NCBI GenBank assembly: GCA_034440115.1
Contig: JAWXBM010000101.1
Coordinates: 12,753 to 76,752, forward strand
Direction: 5' to 3'
Origin: JAWXBM01 sp034440115
GTDB lineage: Bacteria > Pseudomonadota > Gammaproteobacteria > Xanthomonadales > SZUA-36
Length of the DNA stretch: 64,000 nt
The translations under genes were made by a program, and so were the position numbers. This document shows positions 25,667-33,728 of this stretch, piece after piece. Position 1 is the first letter of the stretch. Each line of letters begins with the position of its first letter. The notes under the pieces were generated by a model that did not search any database, had not been told where the DNA came from, and saw only the letters and a list, made by a program, of their open reading frames with translations.

Positions 25667-26863
25667 ATGCCAAGCAAGAAAGAAACCCCGGGTACTCAGC
25701 AACTCGCCGATGTACGCAACGAAATTGACCAACTGGATGAACAGATTCAGGGCCTGATCAGCGACCGGGCGCGGCTGGCTTTTCGGGTTAGGGCCAGCAA
25801 GGGTGAATTTGCTCAGGCCGTCGACTATTATCGTCCCGAGCGCGAGGCGCAAGTATTGCGCAATGTCATTCAACGCAACCAGGGCCCGTTGACCGACTCG
25901 GAAATGGTTCGATTATTCCGCGAGATCATGTCGGCATGCCTGGCACAGCAGGAACCACTCAAAGTGGCCTATTTGGGCCCGGAAGGCACGTTTACCCAAC
26001 AGGCCGTTAACCGGCATTTCGGTCATTCGGTACTTGCTCTCAGTCATGCCAGCATTGACAGCGTGTTTGAACAGGTGCAACGCTCAGAAGCTGACTTCGG
26101 AGTGATACCGGTGGAGAATTCTTCGCAGGGAATTGTCAGCCACACGCTGGATATGTTTCTCAGTTCTGACTTGCACATTTGCGGCGAGATCGAATTGCGG
26201 GTGCATCAGAACCTGATGACGCATGCGAAAAACCTCAACCAGGTGGAGCGTATTTATTCCCATGAACAGTCCTTGTCCCAATGCAAGGCCTGGATTCGCG
26301 CGCACTTGCCCAAGGCCGAATTGATTGCTGTGGGTAGCAATGCTGAAGCTGCACGGCGGGTCCGTAACGCGCCAGAAGCTGCTGCCATTGCCGGGCAGTC
26401 GGCGGCCGAAGTTTACGGTGTGCCTGTGTTGTTCTCTAACATCGAAGATCGGCCCGATAACACCACTCGTTTCCTGGTGATTGGCCGGCATATACTGGCG
26501 CCATCGGGTCGGGACAAAACCACCTTGTTGCTGGCTGGCCACGAAGGGCCTGGCTTGCTGTTCAGCCTGTTAAAGCCGTTCGATAAACAATCCGTCAACA
26601 TGACTCGTATCGAGTCCAGACCTTCCAGCCTGGGTAAATGGGATTACGTTTTCTTTGTCGATGTTGAAGGGCACGCCCACGACGCCGCGGTTGCTGCTGC
26701 TTTGGCCGAGCTGAAACAGATCAGCAAGCTGTGTCGAGTGCTGGGCTCTTACCCGCGGGCTATCAACGCCGAAGACAACACAACAGCTAAGCAAAAGAGC
26801 CGCAAACCAGTCAACGGTAAAAAAACGGCTGCAAAGAAGTCCAGCAAAGTAACTAAAAAGTGA
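25667..26863 (+). CDS. pheA: Bifunctional chorismate mutase / prephenate dehydratase (P-protein)
   Basis: Converts chorismate to prephenate and then phenylpyruvate for phenylalanine. Domains: AroQ-type chorismate mutase at about 12-95 (RNEIDQLDEQIQGLISDRARLA); prephenate dehydratase from about 100 (VAYLGPEGTFTQQAV; VIPVENSSQGIV; SNIEDRPDNTTRFLVIG, with the catalytic threonine in TTRF); then an ACT regulatory domain (LKPFDKQSVNMTRIESRP). The end is an unusual ~30-residue Lys-rich tail (KQKSRKPVNGKKTAAKKSSK). Homologues normally stop soon after YPRA. The stop codon overlaps the aroA start as GTGA. hisC and tyrA, which stand between pheA and aroA in Pseudomonas, are absent here. Confidence 0.95.
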   Translation: MPSKKETPGTQQLADVRNEIDQLDEQIQGLISDRARLAFRVRASKGEFAQAVDYYRPEREAQVLRNVIQRNQGPLTDSEMVRLFREIMSACLAQQEPLKVAYLGPEGTFTQQAVNRHFGHSVLALSHASIDSVFEQVQRSEADFGVIPVENSSQGIVSHTLDMFLSSDLHICGEIELRVHQNLMTHAKNLNQVERIYSHEQSLSQCKAWIRAHLPKAELIAVGSNAEAARRVRNAPEAAAIAGQSAAEVYGVPVLFSNIEDRPDNTTRFLVIGRHILAPSGRDKTTLLLAGHEGPGLLFSLLKPFDKQSVNMTRIESRPSSLGKWDYVFFVDVEGHAHDAAVAAALAELKQISKLCRVLGSYPRAINAEDNTTAKQKSRKPVNGKKTAAKKSSKVTKK

Positions 26864-28209
26864 AACTGATTACACGACCATTGACTGCGGCGTTGCGAGG
26901 CGAATTAACGCCGCCTGGTGATAAATCCATTTCACATCGGGCCTTGATTTTTTCCTCTTTGGCTAAGGGCGAGTCGGAAATACGCGGTTTGCTGCAGTCG
27001 GCTGACGTCGCCGCGACCGCCGCGGCCTGTCAGCAACTGGGTGCAATTATTCAGTGCCAAGGGCAGGGTGAACAACAGCGCCTGCGGGTGATAGGTACTG
27101 GTGAGCGTGGTTTGGAAAAACCAACAAAAATTTTTGATATGGGCAACTCTGGCACCGCCATGCGTTTGTTGGCTGGTGTGTTGGCTGCTCAGCCATTTGA
27201 ATCAGAATTGATGGGTGATGCATCGCTCAATCGACGTCCCATGCGGCGGATTATTGAACCGCTGAGCAGAATGGGAGCAAGAATAGAGTCCACCGAATCA
27301 GGCACAGCCCCATTACGGATTAAGGGTAATACGGGTTTGCGTGGCATCGAATACCAGCTACCGGTGGCCAGTGCTCAAATCAAATCCTGCGTTTTATTGG
27401 CAGGTCTGTTTGCCAAGGGTAAAACCTGTATCACTGAACCTGGGCAAAGCCGCGACCACACCGAACGCATGCTGCCGGTATTTGGTGTTCGGGTGGGTGC
27501 AGGGCCTTGTGTTGAGGGTGGCAGTGTTCTCAGCGCAGCAAATATCCAGGTTCCAGCCGACATTTCATCTGCAGCATTTTTCATGGTGGCTGCGGCCATA
27601 ATCCCTGGCTCTGAGGTGCTGCTGCGCAACGTGGGTATCAATAAAACGCGCGATGGCATTGTGCGCGTGCTGCGAGCTATGGGTGCGGACATCAGCCTGG
27701 TTGATCAACGCCAGTTTGGCCAAGAACCGGTGGCCGATATTCGCGTCAGTTATCGAACCGGTTTGCAGGGCATTGATGTCCCCGAAGTCTGGGTGCCATC
27801 ACTGATTGACGAATTGCCCATCATCATGATCCTGGCTACCTGCGTTGAAGGGGTCAGCCGAATTCGTGGGGCAGAAGAGTTACGCGTCAAGGAGAGTGAT
27901 CGCATTGCGGTTATGGCCAAAGGGTTGGAAACCTTGGGCATACAGATAAAGGAATATGAGGATGGTATCGATATCCATGGCAGCGACCAGGGAAGTATTT
28001 TGGGAGGCGGCGAAGTGGATGGTGAAGGCGACCACCGCTGTGCCATGAGTTTTTGTATAGCCGGCCAGGTCGCAAGAGAGACGGTCACCGTAGCAGGTGC
28101 CTCTCATATCGATACCTCTTATCCGGATTTCGTGAAGCATCTGCTGCAACTGGGTGGCCAGGTAAAGATTCAACCTCCTGCCGCTAGCGAACATGCTGGC
28201 AATGCCTGA
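26860..28209 (+). CDS. aroA: 3-Phosphoshikimate 1-carboxyvinyltransferase (EPSP synthase)
   Basis: Joins shikimate-3-phosphate and PEP to EPSP, the substrate of AroC. The start GTG 26860 overlaps pheA. Motifs seen are PPGDKSISHRALIFSSLAKG at the N-terminus, DMGNSGTAMRLLAGVLA near residue 95, DASLNRRPMRRIIEPL, LPVASAQIKSCVLLAGL and, near the C-terminus, RGAEELRVKESDRIAVMA. These suit the class with NSGTAMRLL, as opposed to the E. coli class with NAGTAMRPL. Length 449 is normal. In Pseudomonas the homologue is fused to TyrA, but this one is a free-standing enzyme. Confidence 0.96.
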   Translation: MKLITRPLTAALRGELTPPGDKSISHRALIFSSLAKGESEIRGLLQSADVAATAAACQQLGAIIQCQGQGEQQRLRVIGTGERGLEKPTKIFDMGNSGTAMRLLAGVLAAQPFESELMGDASLNRRPMRRIIEPLSRMGARIESTESGTAPLRIKGNTGLRGIEYQLPVASAQIKSCVLLAGLFAKGKTCITEPGQSRDHTERMLPVFGVRVGAGPCVEGGSVLSAANIQVPADISSAAFFMVAAAIIPGSEVLLRNVGINKTRDGIVRVLRAMGADISLVDQRQFGQEPVADIRVSYRTGLQGIDVPEVWVPSLIDELPIIMILATCVEGVSRIRGAEELRVKESDRIAVMAKGLETLGIQIKEYEDGIDIHGSDQGSILGGGEVDGEGDHRCAMSFCIAGQVARETVTVAGASHIDTSYPDFVKHLLQLGGQVKIQPPAASEHAGNA

Positions 28210-28888
28210 CTCAGTTCCTGTTATCACCATTGACGGGCCCGGAGGATCAGGCAAAGGCACGATTTCCATGTTGCTGGCTGAGAGCTTGGGCTGGAACCTG
28301 CTGGACAGTGGTGCGTTGTATCGATTGGTCGCCGTTGCCGCCTTGAATCAGCAATTGGAAACGGCTGCCGATGAACTCAGGCTGGGGCAGGTGGCTGCCG
28401 ACCTGCAAGCCGAATTTACCGTCGAAAATCGCGGCGTCAAGGTGTTGCTGGAGGGTGAAGATGTCAGCTCGCGCCTGCGCAGTGAAGAAGTCAGTGTGTT
28501 GGCATCGCGACTGGCGACCTTGCCCGCCGTGCGCGAGGCGCTGGTCGAGCGGCAGCGGGCCTTCCGCCGGCTGCCAGGGCTGGTTGCGGACGGCCGTGAC
28601 ATGGGAACGGTGATATTTCCAGACGCCAGTTTGAAAATTTATCTGACCGCCAGTGTCGAAGAACGGGCACAGAGGCGCTATAAGCAGTTGAAACAAAAAG
28701 GAGAAAGTGTTAACCTCTCGCGCCTTTTCCAGGAGATAGAAGAGCGTGATCGCAGGGACCGAACCCGGATCCTGGCACCGCTCAAGCCTGCTTTCGACTC
28801 GCACATTATTGACTCTTCGGAGCTCAGCGTTGACGAAGTGCTGGCAAAGATTTTGTTTTTATGTATGGAAGCCCAGATAATAGTTTGA
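28193..28888 (+). CDS. cmk: Cytidylate kinase
   Basis: Phosphorylates CMP and dCMP with ATP. The P-loop is ITIDGPGGSGKGTIS near the N-terminus, followed by LLDSGALYRLVA. VADGRDMGTVIFPDASLKIYLTA near residue 135 and EIEERDRRDRTR near residue 180 are NMP-binding and lid motifs. Length 228-231. ATG 28193 and ATG 28202 are both possible, because both overlap the end of aroA and neither has a clear ribosome site; translational coupling to aroA is likely. The aroA-cmk-rpsA order is conserved across gammaproteobacteria. Confidence 0.94.
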   Translation: MLAMPDSVPVITIDGPGGSGKGTISMLLAESLGWNLLDSGALYRLVAVAALNQQLETAADELRLGQVAADLQAEFTVENRGVKVLLEGEDVSSRLRSEEVSVLASRLATLPAVREALVERQRAFRRLPGLVADGRDMGTVIFPDASLKIYLTASVEERAQRRYKQLKQKGESVNLSRLFQEIEERDRRDRTRILAPLKPAFDSHIIDSSELSVDEVLAKILFLCMEAQIIV

Positions 28889-29019
28889 TTTATTTGGCTA
28901 AATTATAGCGCCGCTCAGTCCCACTGATTGGGCGGATTTTATCAACGGGTGCCTTGAGGCCCCATAACCTGGGTGGGTGGCTGTCAATTCCGGCAGTTCG
29001 CCTGTGAGTAAATATCAAC
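28889..29019 (+). promoter_or_regulatory. rpsA leader region with a stem-loop
   Basis: The 131 bases before rpsA start AT-rich. They contain a hairpin with stem CCGCTCAGTC (28911-28920) pairing, with wobbles, to GATTGGGCGG. A second GC-rich stretch, GCCTTGAGGCCCC, follows. There is no strong Shine-Dalgarno sequence directly before the ATG. In E. coli the rpsA leader is likewise structured and SD-poor and mediates autogenous control by S1. That this leader works the same way is inference. Confidence 0.4.
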
Positions 29020-30705
29020 ATGACTGAAAGTTTTGCAGAATTATTTGAACAGAGCCTGGCGATTCAAGACCTGAGACCGGGTTCTATTGTCACCGGCATC
29101 GTGATGGAAATCCGCGACGATGCTGTTATCGTCAATGCCGGACTCAAATCAGAGGGCGTTGTGCCCATCATCCAGTTCCGAAACCTTAAAGGTGAACTGG
29201 AAGTAGCGGTAGGTGATGAAGTGCAGGTTGCACTGGAAGCAGTCGAAGACGGCTTCGGTGAAACCCGCTTGTCACGCGACAAAGCCAAGCGTTCCATGGT
29301 GTGGGACAAACTGGAAGAAGCATTTGAAGGTGACGCCACCATCGAAGGCAAGATCAGCGGCAAGGTCAAAGGCGGTTTTACCGTCGATATCGAAGACATC
29401 CGAGCCTTTCTGCCGGGATCTTTGGTTGACGTTCGCCCTGTGCGTGACCCGACTTACCTCGAAGGTAAGGATCTGGAATTCAAAATCATCAAGCTCGATC
29501 GCAAGCGCAACAACATTGTGGTTTCGCGCCGCGCCGTGGTTGAGAAGGAATTCAGCGCTGAACGCGAAGCCTTGCTGGACCGCCTGGAGGAAGGTGTGAT
29601 CGTCAAGGGTGTGGTCAAGAACCTGACCGATTACGGTGCTTTCCTGGATCTGGGTGGTATCGACGGTCTGCTGCACATCACCGACATGGCCTGGAAGCGC
29701 GTGCGTCATCCTTCCGAAGTGGTCAGCGTGGCTGATGAGCTGGAAGTTCGCGTACTGCGTTTCGACCGTGAACGTAACCGCGTATCACTTGGCCTGAAGC
29801 AATTGGGTGATGACCCCTGGTCGGATCTGGCTCGTCGCTATCCGGTGGGTGCACGCCTGTTTGGTGCTGTTTCCAATATCACTGATTACGGTTGCTTTGT
29901 CGAAATCGAAGACGGCGTTGAAGGCCTCGTGCATGTTTCTGAAATGGATTGGACCAACAAGAATGTCAATCCAGCCAAGGTAGTTCATACCGGTACTGAA
30001 GTAGAAGTCATGGTGCTGGATATTGATGAAGAGCGCCGTCGCATCTCTTTAGGTATGAAGCAGTGCCAGGCTAATCCCTGGGAAACTTTTGCCGCCACGC
30101 ATAACAAAGGCGACAAGGTTTCTGGAGCGATTAAATCCATCACTGATTTCGGTATCTTTATTGGCCTGGATGGCGGCATCGATGGACTGGTGCATCTGTC
30201 AGATATTTCCTGGCATGATGTGGGTGAAGAAGCCGTGCGGAATTTCCGCAAGGGTGAAGAGTTAGAAGCCGTTGTTCTGGCTGTTGATCCAGAACGTGAG
30301 CGCATCTCTCTCGGCATCAAGCAAATGGATCAGGATCCGTTCGCCACCTTTATGGCTGAACATCCACGTGGTTCCCTGGTTACCGGCAAGGTCAAGGAAG
30401 TCGACGCCAAGGGGGTTGTAATTGACCTGGGCGAAGGCGTAGACGGTTACTTGCGTGCTTCTGAAATCCGTAAAGAGCGGGTTGAAGATGCCACCAAGGA
30501 ATTTTCTGTGGGTGATGAAGTGGAAGCCAAGTTTATCAGTATCGATCGTAAGAGTCGTACTCTGAGCCTATCTATTCGCGCGAAAGATGATGCCGAGTTG
30601 GCTGAAGCGCTGGAAGAGTATCAATCCAGCAATGCAGCCAGTGGCACCACCTCTTTGGGTGATTTGCTCAAAGAGCAGTTGGATCAGGATCAGGAACAAG
30701 ACTGA
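29020..30705 (+). CDS. rpsA: 30S ribosomal protein S1
   Basis: Binds mRNA leaders at the ribosome and helps initiation on structured or SD-poor messages. The 561 residues hold six S1 repeats: two diverged N-terminal ones (LRPGSIVTGIVMEI; GKISGKVKGGFTVDI) and four canonical RNA-binding ones (GVVKNLTDYGAFLDLGGIDGLLHITDMAW; GAVSNITDYGCFVEIEDGVEGLVHVSEMDW; GAIKSITDFGIFIGLDGGIDGLVHLSDISW; GKVKEVDAKGVVIDLGEGVDGYL). The spacing and the EGLVHVSE/DGLVHLSD signatures match gammaproteobacterial S1. A strong terminator lies seven bases after the stop. No frameshift is seen. Confidence 0.98.
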   Translation: MTESFAELFEQSLAIQDLRPGSIVTGIVMEIRDDAVIVNAGLKSEGVVPIIQFRNLKGELEVAVGDEVQVALEAVEDGFGETRLSRDKAKRSMVWDKLEEAFEGDATIEGKISGKVKGGFTVDIEDIRAFLPGSLVDVRPVRDPTYLEGKDLEFKIIKLDRKRNNIVVSRRAVVEKEFSAEREALLDRLEEGVIVKGVVKNLTDYGAFLDLGGIDGLLHITDMAWKRVRHPSEVVSVADELEVRVLRFDRERNRVSLGLKQLGDDPWSDLARRYPVGARLFGAVSNITDYGCFVEIEDGVEGLVHVSEMDWTNKNVNPAKVVHTGTEVEVMVLDIDEERRRISLGMKQCQANPWETFAATHNKGDKVSGAIKSITDFGIFIGLDGGIDGLVHLSDISWHDVGEEAVRNFRKGEELEAVVLAVDPERERISLGIKQMDQDPFATFMAEHPRGSLVTGKVKEVDAKGVVIDLGEGVDGYLRASEIRKERVEDATKEFSVGDEVEAKFISIDRKSRTLSLSIRAKDDAELAEALEEYQSSNAASGTTSLGDLLKEQLDQDQEQD

Positions 30706-30711
30706 TCTTCG

Positions 30712-30743
30712 CGGCAGCCAGCCATTGCTGGCTGCCGTTTTTC
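30712..30743 (+). terminator. Rho-independent terminator after rpsA
   Basis: A perfect 11-bp stem CGGCAGCCAGC (30712-30722) with GCTGGCTGCCG (30727-30737), a CATT loop and a following TTTTTCT. It separates rpsA from ihfB. Confidence 0.93.
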
Positions 30744-30812
30744 TAATCGTTTTTATGCTTTACTAAATAAAAGAAACTGCTGATGTATTAACAGGGACAA
30801 GGAAATCTCTCC

Positions 30813-31112
30813 ATGACCAAATCAGAATTGATCGACAAGCTTTCTGCACACCAAAGACACCTGGCCCACCTCGATGTGGAACTTGCCGTCAAAGCCATTC
30901 TCGAGCAGATGAGTGCTGCTTTGTCCAGCGGAGACCGAATCGAGATTCGTGGCTTCGGTAGCTTTTCTCTGCATTTTCGCGCTCCACGAATGGGCCGAAA
31001 TCCAAAAACCGGCGAAGCCGTAGCCTTACCCGGTAAGCACGTCCCTCATTTCAAGCCCGGGAAAATGTTGCGCGAACGCGTTGATCAGCCTATGCAGGCT
31101 GATAACGACTGA
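30813..31112 (+). CDS. ihfB: Integration host factor beta subunit
   Basis: Partner of IhfA in the DNA-bending heterodimer. At 99 residues it shows MTKSELIDKLSAHQRHL, the VELAVKAILEQM helix, IEIRGFGSFSLHFRAPRMGRNPKTGE (the beta arm with the intercalating proline in GRNP) and PHFKPGKMLRERV at the C-terminus. IhfB, not HU, is indicated by the position after rpsA and by the family-specific HFRAPRMGRNP. It has its own upstream gap after the rpsA terminator, so it probably has its own promoter. An AAGGA-like sequence precedes the ATG. Confidence 0.96.
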   Translation: MTKSELIDKLSAHQRHLAHLDVELAVKAILEQMSAALSSGDRIEIRGFGSFSLHFRAPRMGRNPKTGEAVALPGKHVPHFKPGKMLRERVDQPMQADND

Positions 31113-31233
31113 ATTCGGACCGGGTTATCATTGCCCGATTCAAACAGTGTTAACAGACCCGAGCCTGGTTGACAGGTACTGCCGCCCGGGCCCAGCGTGA
31201 AAACGTTGCCCGGATTGGGGCCTGGAGTGAATT

Positions 31234-31533
31234 GTGTATCGAATCGGATTTATTTTTGTCGTGGTGCTGGCCATCACACTCGGTGTCGTTATCGGCACTC
31301 TGAACCCCGAAATCGTCAATATGGATCTGCTCTGGTTTCAGTTGGCCTGGCCGTTGGGCTTGACCTTGATCTGTGTATTGATTTTGGGAGCATTGATTGG
31401 CTTGTTGCTGATGGGGCTGTTCACGTTATGGCCGATGAAACTTCGATTACGCAAAGTTGAAAAGCAATTAGCCAATAATGCCCTGACCACAAATGTTCTG
31501 ACCAAGGATTCCATAGGTAATCCGGATGTTTGA
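31234..31533 (+). CDS. lapA: LapA domain protein (lipopolysaccharide assembly protein A)
   Basis: Small inner-membrane protein with two hydrophobic helices, FIFVVVLAITLGVVIGTL and LTLICVLILGALIGLLLMG, separated by NPEIVNMDLLWFQLAWPL, the LapA/YciS pattern. A short basic cytoplasmic coil (RLRKVEKQLANNA) ends the protein. The start is GTG 31234 with GGAG upstream. It overlaps lapB by eight bases. In E. coli the LapA-LapB pair tunes LPS synthesis through FtsH-dependent turnover of LpxC. Confidence 0.9.
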   Translation: MYRIGFIFVVVLAITLGVVIGTLNPEIVNMDLLWFQLAWPLGLTLICVLILGALIGLLLMGLFTLWPMKLRLRKVEKQLANNALTTNVLTKDSIGNPDV

Positions 31534-32692
31534 TTACCTCCTTTGGTTACTGCTGCCAGTAGCTGTTTATTTTGGCTGGTGGGTAGCCAAAAATTATGAT
31601 CGGTCTTTAACCCGCAAGAAAAACAGCAGTTTCAATGATCAGTATTTCCAGGGTCTGAATTACCTTCTGAACGAACAGCCTGACAAGGCCATTCAGGTTT
31701 TCCTGGAGTTGGCAGAAGTGAACCAGGATACAGTTGAAACCCATCTTGCCCTGGGTAGTTTGTTTCGTCGTCGCGGTGAAGTTGATCGTGCCATTCGCTT
31801 CCATCAGAACATCATCGCCAAATCAGATTTGCGTCCGGAACAGCGGACCCAGGCTTTGCTGGAGTTGGGTGAAGACTATATGCGGGCCGGTTTGCTGGAT
31901 CGAGCAGAACTGCTGTTTTCGGAGCTGATTGAAAGCGATGCACAAACGCCGTTGGCTCTGCGCAACCTGCTGGACATTTATCAGCAGGAAAAAGACTGGC
32001 AGAAAGCGCTGGTTCAGGCCGAACGTTTGGAGCAGGTGGACAGTGCCCATTATGGTGGCATGATGGCGCAATTCAGTTGCGAGTTGGCTGAAGAGGCCAT
32101 GGCTGCAGGACAACCGGAACAGGCCAGAAAATTTCTTCGTCAGGCCCGGCGGCATGATCCGCAGAGCATCCGCAGCCGGCTGATCTGGGCACGCATATGT
32201 GCCGCTGAGGGTGATTTCGAAGCATCTTTGTCTGCCTTTGAAGAAATTGCAGGTTTGAACCCGCAATACATTCCTGACTTGATTCAACCCTACGTAGACA
32301 TTGCGCAAGAAGCGGGCGTGGCTGAGCGGGCACACGAAAACCTGCGTAAGTGGGCTGAGAGTTACCAGGGCATATCCCTGGTGCTGAAATTGACTGATTT
32401 GTTAATGGCTGAGCAGGGCGCAGCACAGGGGGCACAATTTCTGGCCGAGTCTTTGAGTGCCAAACCTTCAGTGCGTGGTTTGGATCGATTGTTTGAATTG
32501 CGTGCTGCGGGACATTTGCCCGCTGATTCCAGTGATGACGTTCTTAAAGCTGTGTCCACTCGCCTGCTGGCTCGCCAACCGAATTACCGGTGTTCGCATT
32601 GCGGTTTCAGCGGGCAGACACACCATTGGCAGTGCCCCAGTTGCCGACATTGGGACACCACGCAAATCATTCACGGCGTGTTGGGCGAGTAG
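31526..32692 (+). CDS. lapB: LapB, TPR/rubredoxin adaptor for LPS assembly control
   Basis: The N-terminal membrane helix LLWLLLPVAVYFGWWV is followed by about eight TPR-like helix pairs (YFQGLNYLLNEQPDKAIQVFLEL; THLALGSLFRRRGEVDRAIRFHQ). At the C-terminus is a rubredoxin-like metal site with two CxxC pairs, YRCSHCGFSG and QCPSCRHW. In E. coli LapB (YciM) brings LpxC to the protease FtsH. Length 388 matches. The next gene is an undecaprenyl-phosphate sugar transferase, in keeping with an envelope-polysaccharide context. It overlaps lapA by eight bases. Confidence 0.94.
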   Translation: MFDYLLWLLLPVAVYFGWWVAKNYDRSLTRKKNSSFNDQYFQGLNYLLNEQPDKAIQVFLELAEVNQDTVETHLALGSLFRRRGEVDRAIRFHQNIIAKSDLRPEQRTQALLELGEDYMRAGLLDRAELLFSELIESDAQTPLALRNLLDIYQQEKDWQKALVQAERLEQVDSAHYGGMMAQFSCELAEEAMAAGQPEQARKFLRQARRHDPQSIRSRLIWARICAAEGDFEASLSAFEEIAGLNPQYIPDLIQPYVDIAQEAGVAERAHENLRKWAESYQGISLVLKLTDLLMAEQGAAQGAQFLAESLSAKPSVRGLDRLFELRAAGHLPADSSDDVLKAVSTRLLARQPNYRCSHCGFSGQTHHWQCPSCRHWDTTQIIHGVLGE

Positions 32693-32718
32693 CGCAGCAT
32701 GGCCCCCGTGCAAAGGCC

Positions 32719-33714
32719 ATGCAGACCGACTTGATCTATTTATTACTGATAGCTTTCAGTGCCTGTTTCCTGACTGGAGCAACCGCCTGGTTTGCCCGGC
32801 AGCAAGGTATGTTGGACCTACCTGGTGAACGACACAGTCACACATTGGTAACTCCCAGAGGGGGAGGCCTGGGCATCGTGGTGGCTTTGCTGCTGAGCAA
32901 CTGGTTTTTGCCTCCTGATCTGTTATTTCCTCAATTCTGGACGCGCTGCCTGCTGCCCGGATTTGTTGCGCTTGCCCTGGTGGGGTTTCTCGACGACCGG
33001 TTTTCGCTGTCCATTTTGCCGCGCTTGCTGGCTCAGCTCACAGCCAGCCTGTTTTTGCTGGGGTGTGCCCTGCAATCAGGTTGGGCAGCAGGTATTTGGC
33101 TATGGATTGCTGCCGTGACGTTTATCGTATGGATGACAAATCTCTACAACTTCATGGACGGAAGCAATGGTATGGCAGCAACGCAGGCGGTATTCGCCGG
33201 GATGGTATTAGCCATACTTTTTTATCAGTCAGGCGATGTAGCCGCTGCTCGGCTTGCAGCGGCTCTGGCGGCTGCCAGCCTGGGTTTTTTGCCTTGGAAT
33301 CTGGGCCAGGCGCGAGTGTTTATGGGTGACGTGGGCAGCATATCTTTGGGGTTCATGATTGCCGGTTTACTGTTTTTCGGTGTCATTCGGCAGAATTTTT
33401 CAATTCCGGTTGCCTGTTTGGTGATGTTGGTGTTTCTGTGCGACAGCAGTTTGACTTTGTTGGCGAGAGTAATAAAGGGAGAGCGGTGGTATACTCCCCA
33501 CAAACAACATATATACCAGCGGCTGATAGCGCATGGCTGGTCACATGGTCAGGTTATGTGGCTCTATCAGTTGATCAATATATTGCTGGTTGTTCCGGTA
33601 ATTGTAGTTGCAGTCAGTTTTCCGGAATGGGCGATAGTTGCAGCTTTATCAGCAGCTTGCACGCTGACAATAGCTTGGTTTCTGGCATCGCATAAATTTG
33701 GAGTGCTCGCTTAA
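32719..33714 (+). CDS. MraY/WecA-type undecaprenyl-phosphate sugar-1-phosphate transferase (WbpL-like)
   Basis: Polytopic membrane enzyme (about ten helices) that starts lipid-linked O-antigen or capsule synthesis by putting an N-acetylhexosamine-1-phosphate on undecaprenyl phosphate. ATG 32719 is chosen because the reading upstream of it is shared with lapB and hydrophilic. Active-site motifs of the family are present: ALVGFLDDRFSLS, NLYNFMDGSNGMA and RVFMGDVGSISLGF. Length 331 suits WbpL/WecA rather than MraY. It stands 26 bases after lapB and 14 before the WbpM-like gene. WbpL and WbpM flank the O-antigen cluster in P. aeruginosa, but here nothing lies between them. Confidence 0.88.
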   Translation: MQTDLIYLLLIAFSACFLTGATAWFARQQGMLDLPGERHSHTLVTPRGGGLGIVVALLLSNWFLPPDLLFPQFWTRCLLPGFVALALVGFLDDRFSLSILPRLLAQLTASLFLLGCALQSGWAAGIWLWIAAVTFIVWMTNLYNFMDGSNGMAATQAVFAGMVLAILFYQSGDVAAARLAAALAAASLGFLPWNLGQARVFMGDVGSISLGFMIAGLLFFGVIRQNFSIPVACLVMLVFLCDSSLTLLARVIKGERWYTPHKQHIYQRLIAHGWSHGQVMWLYQLINILLVVPVIVVAVSFPEWAIVAALSAACTLTIAWFLASHKFGVLA

Positions 33715-33728
33715 GCGGGATAAAGATA

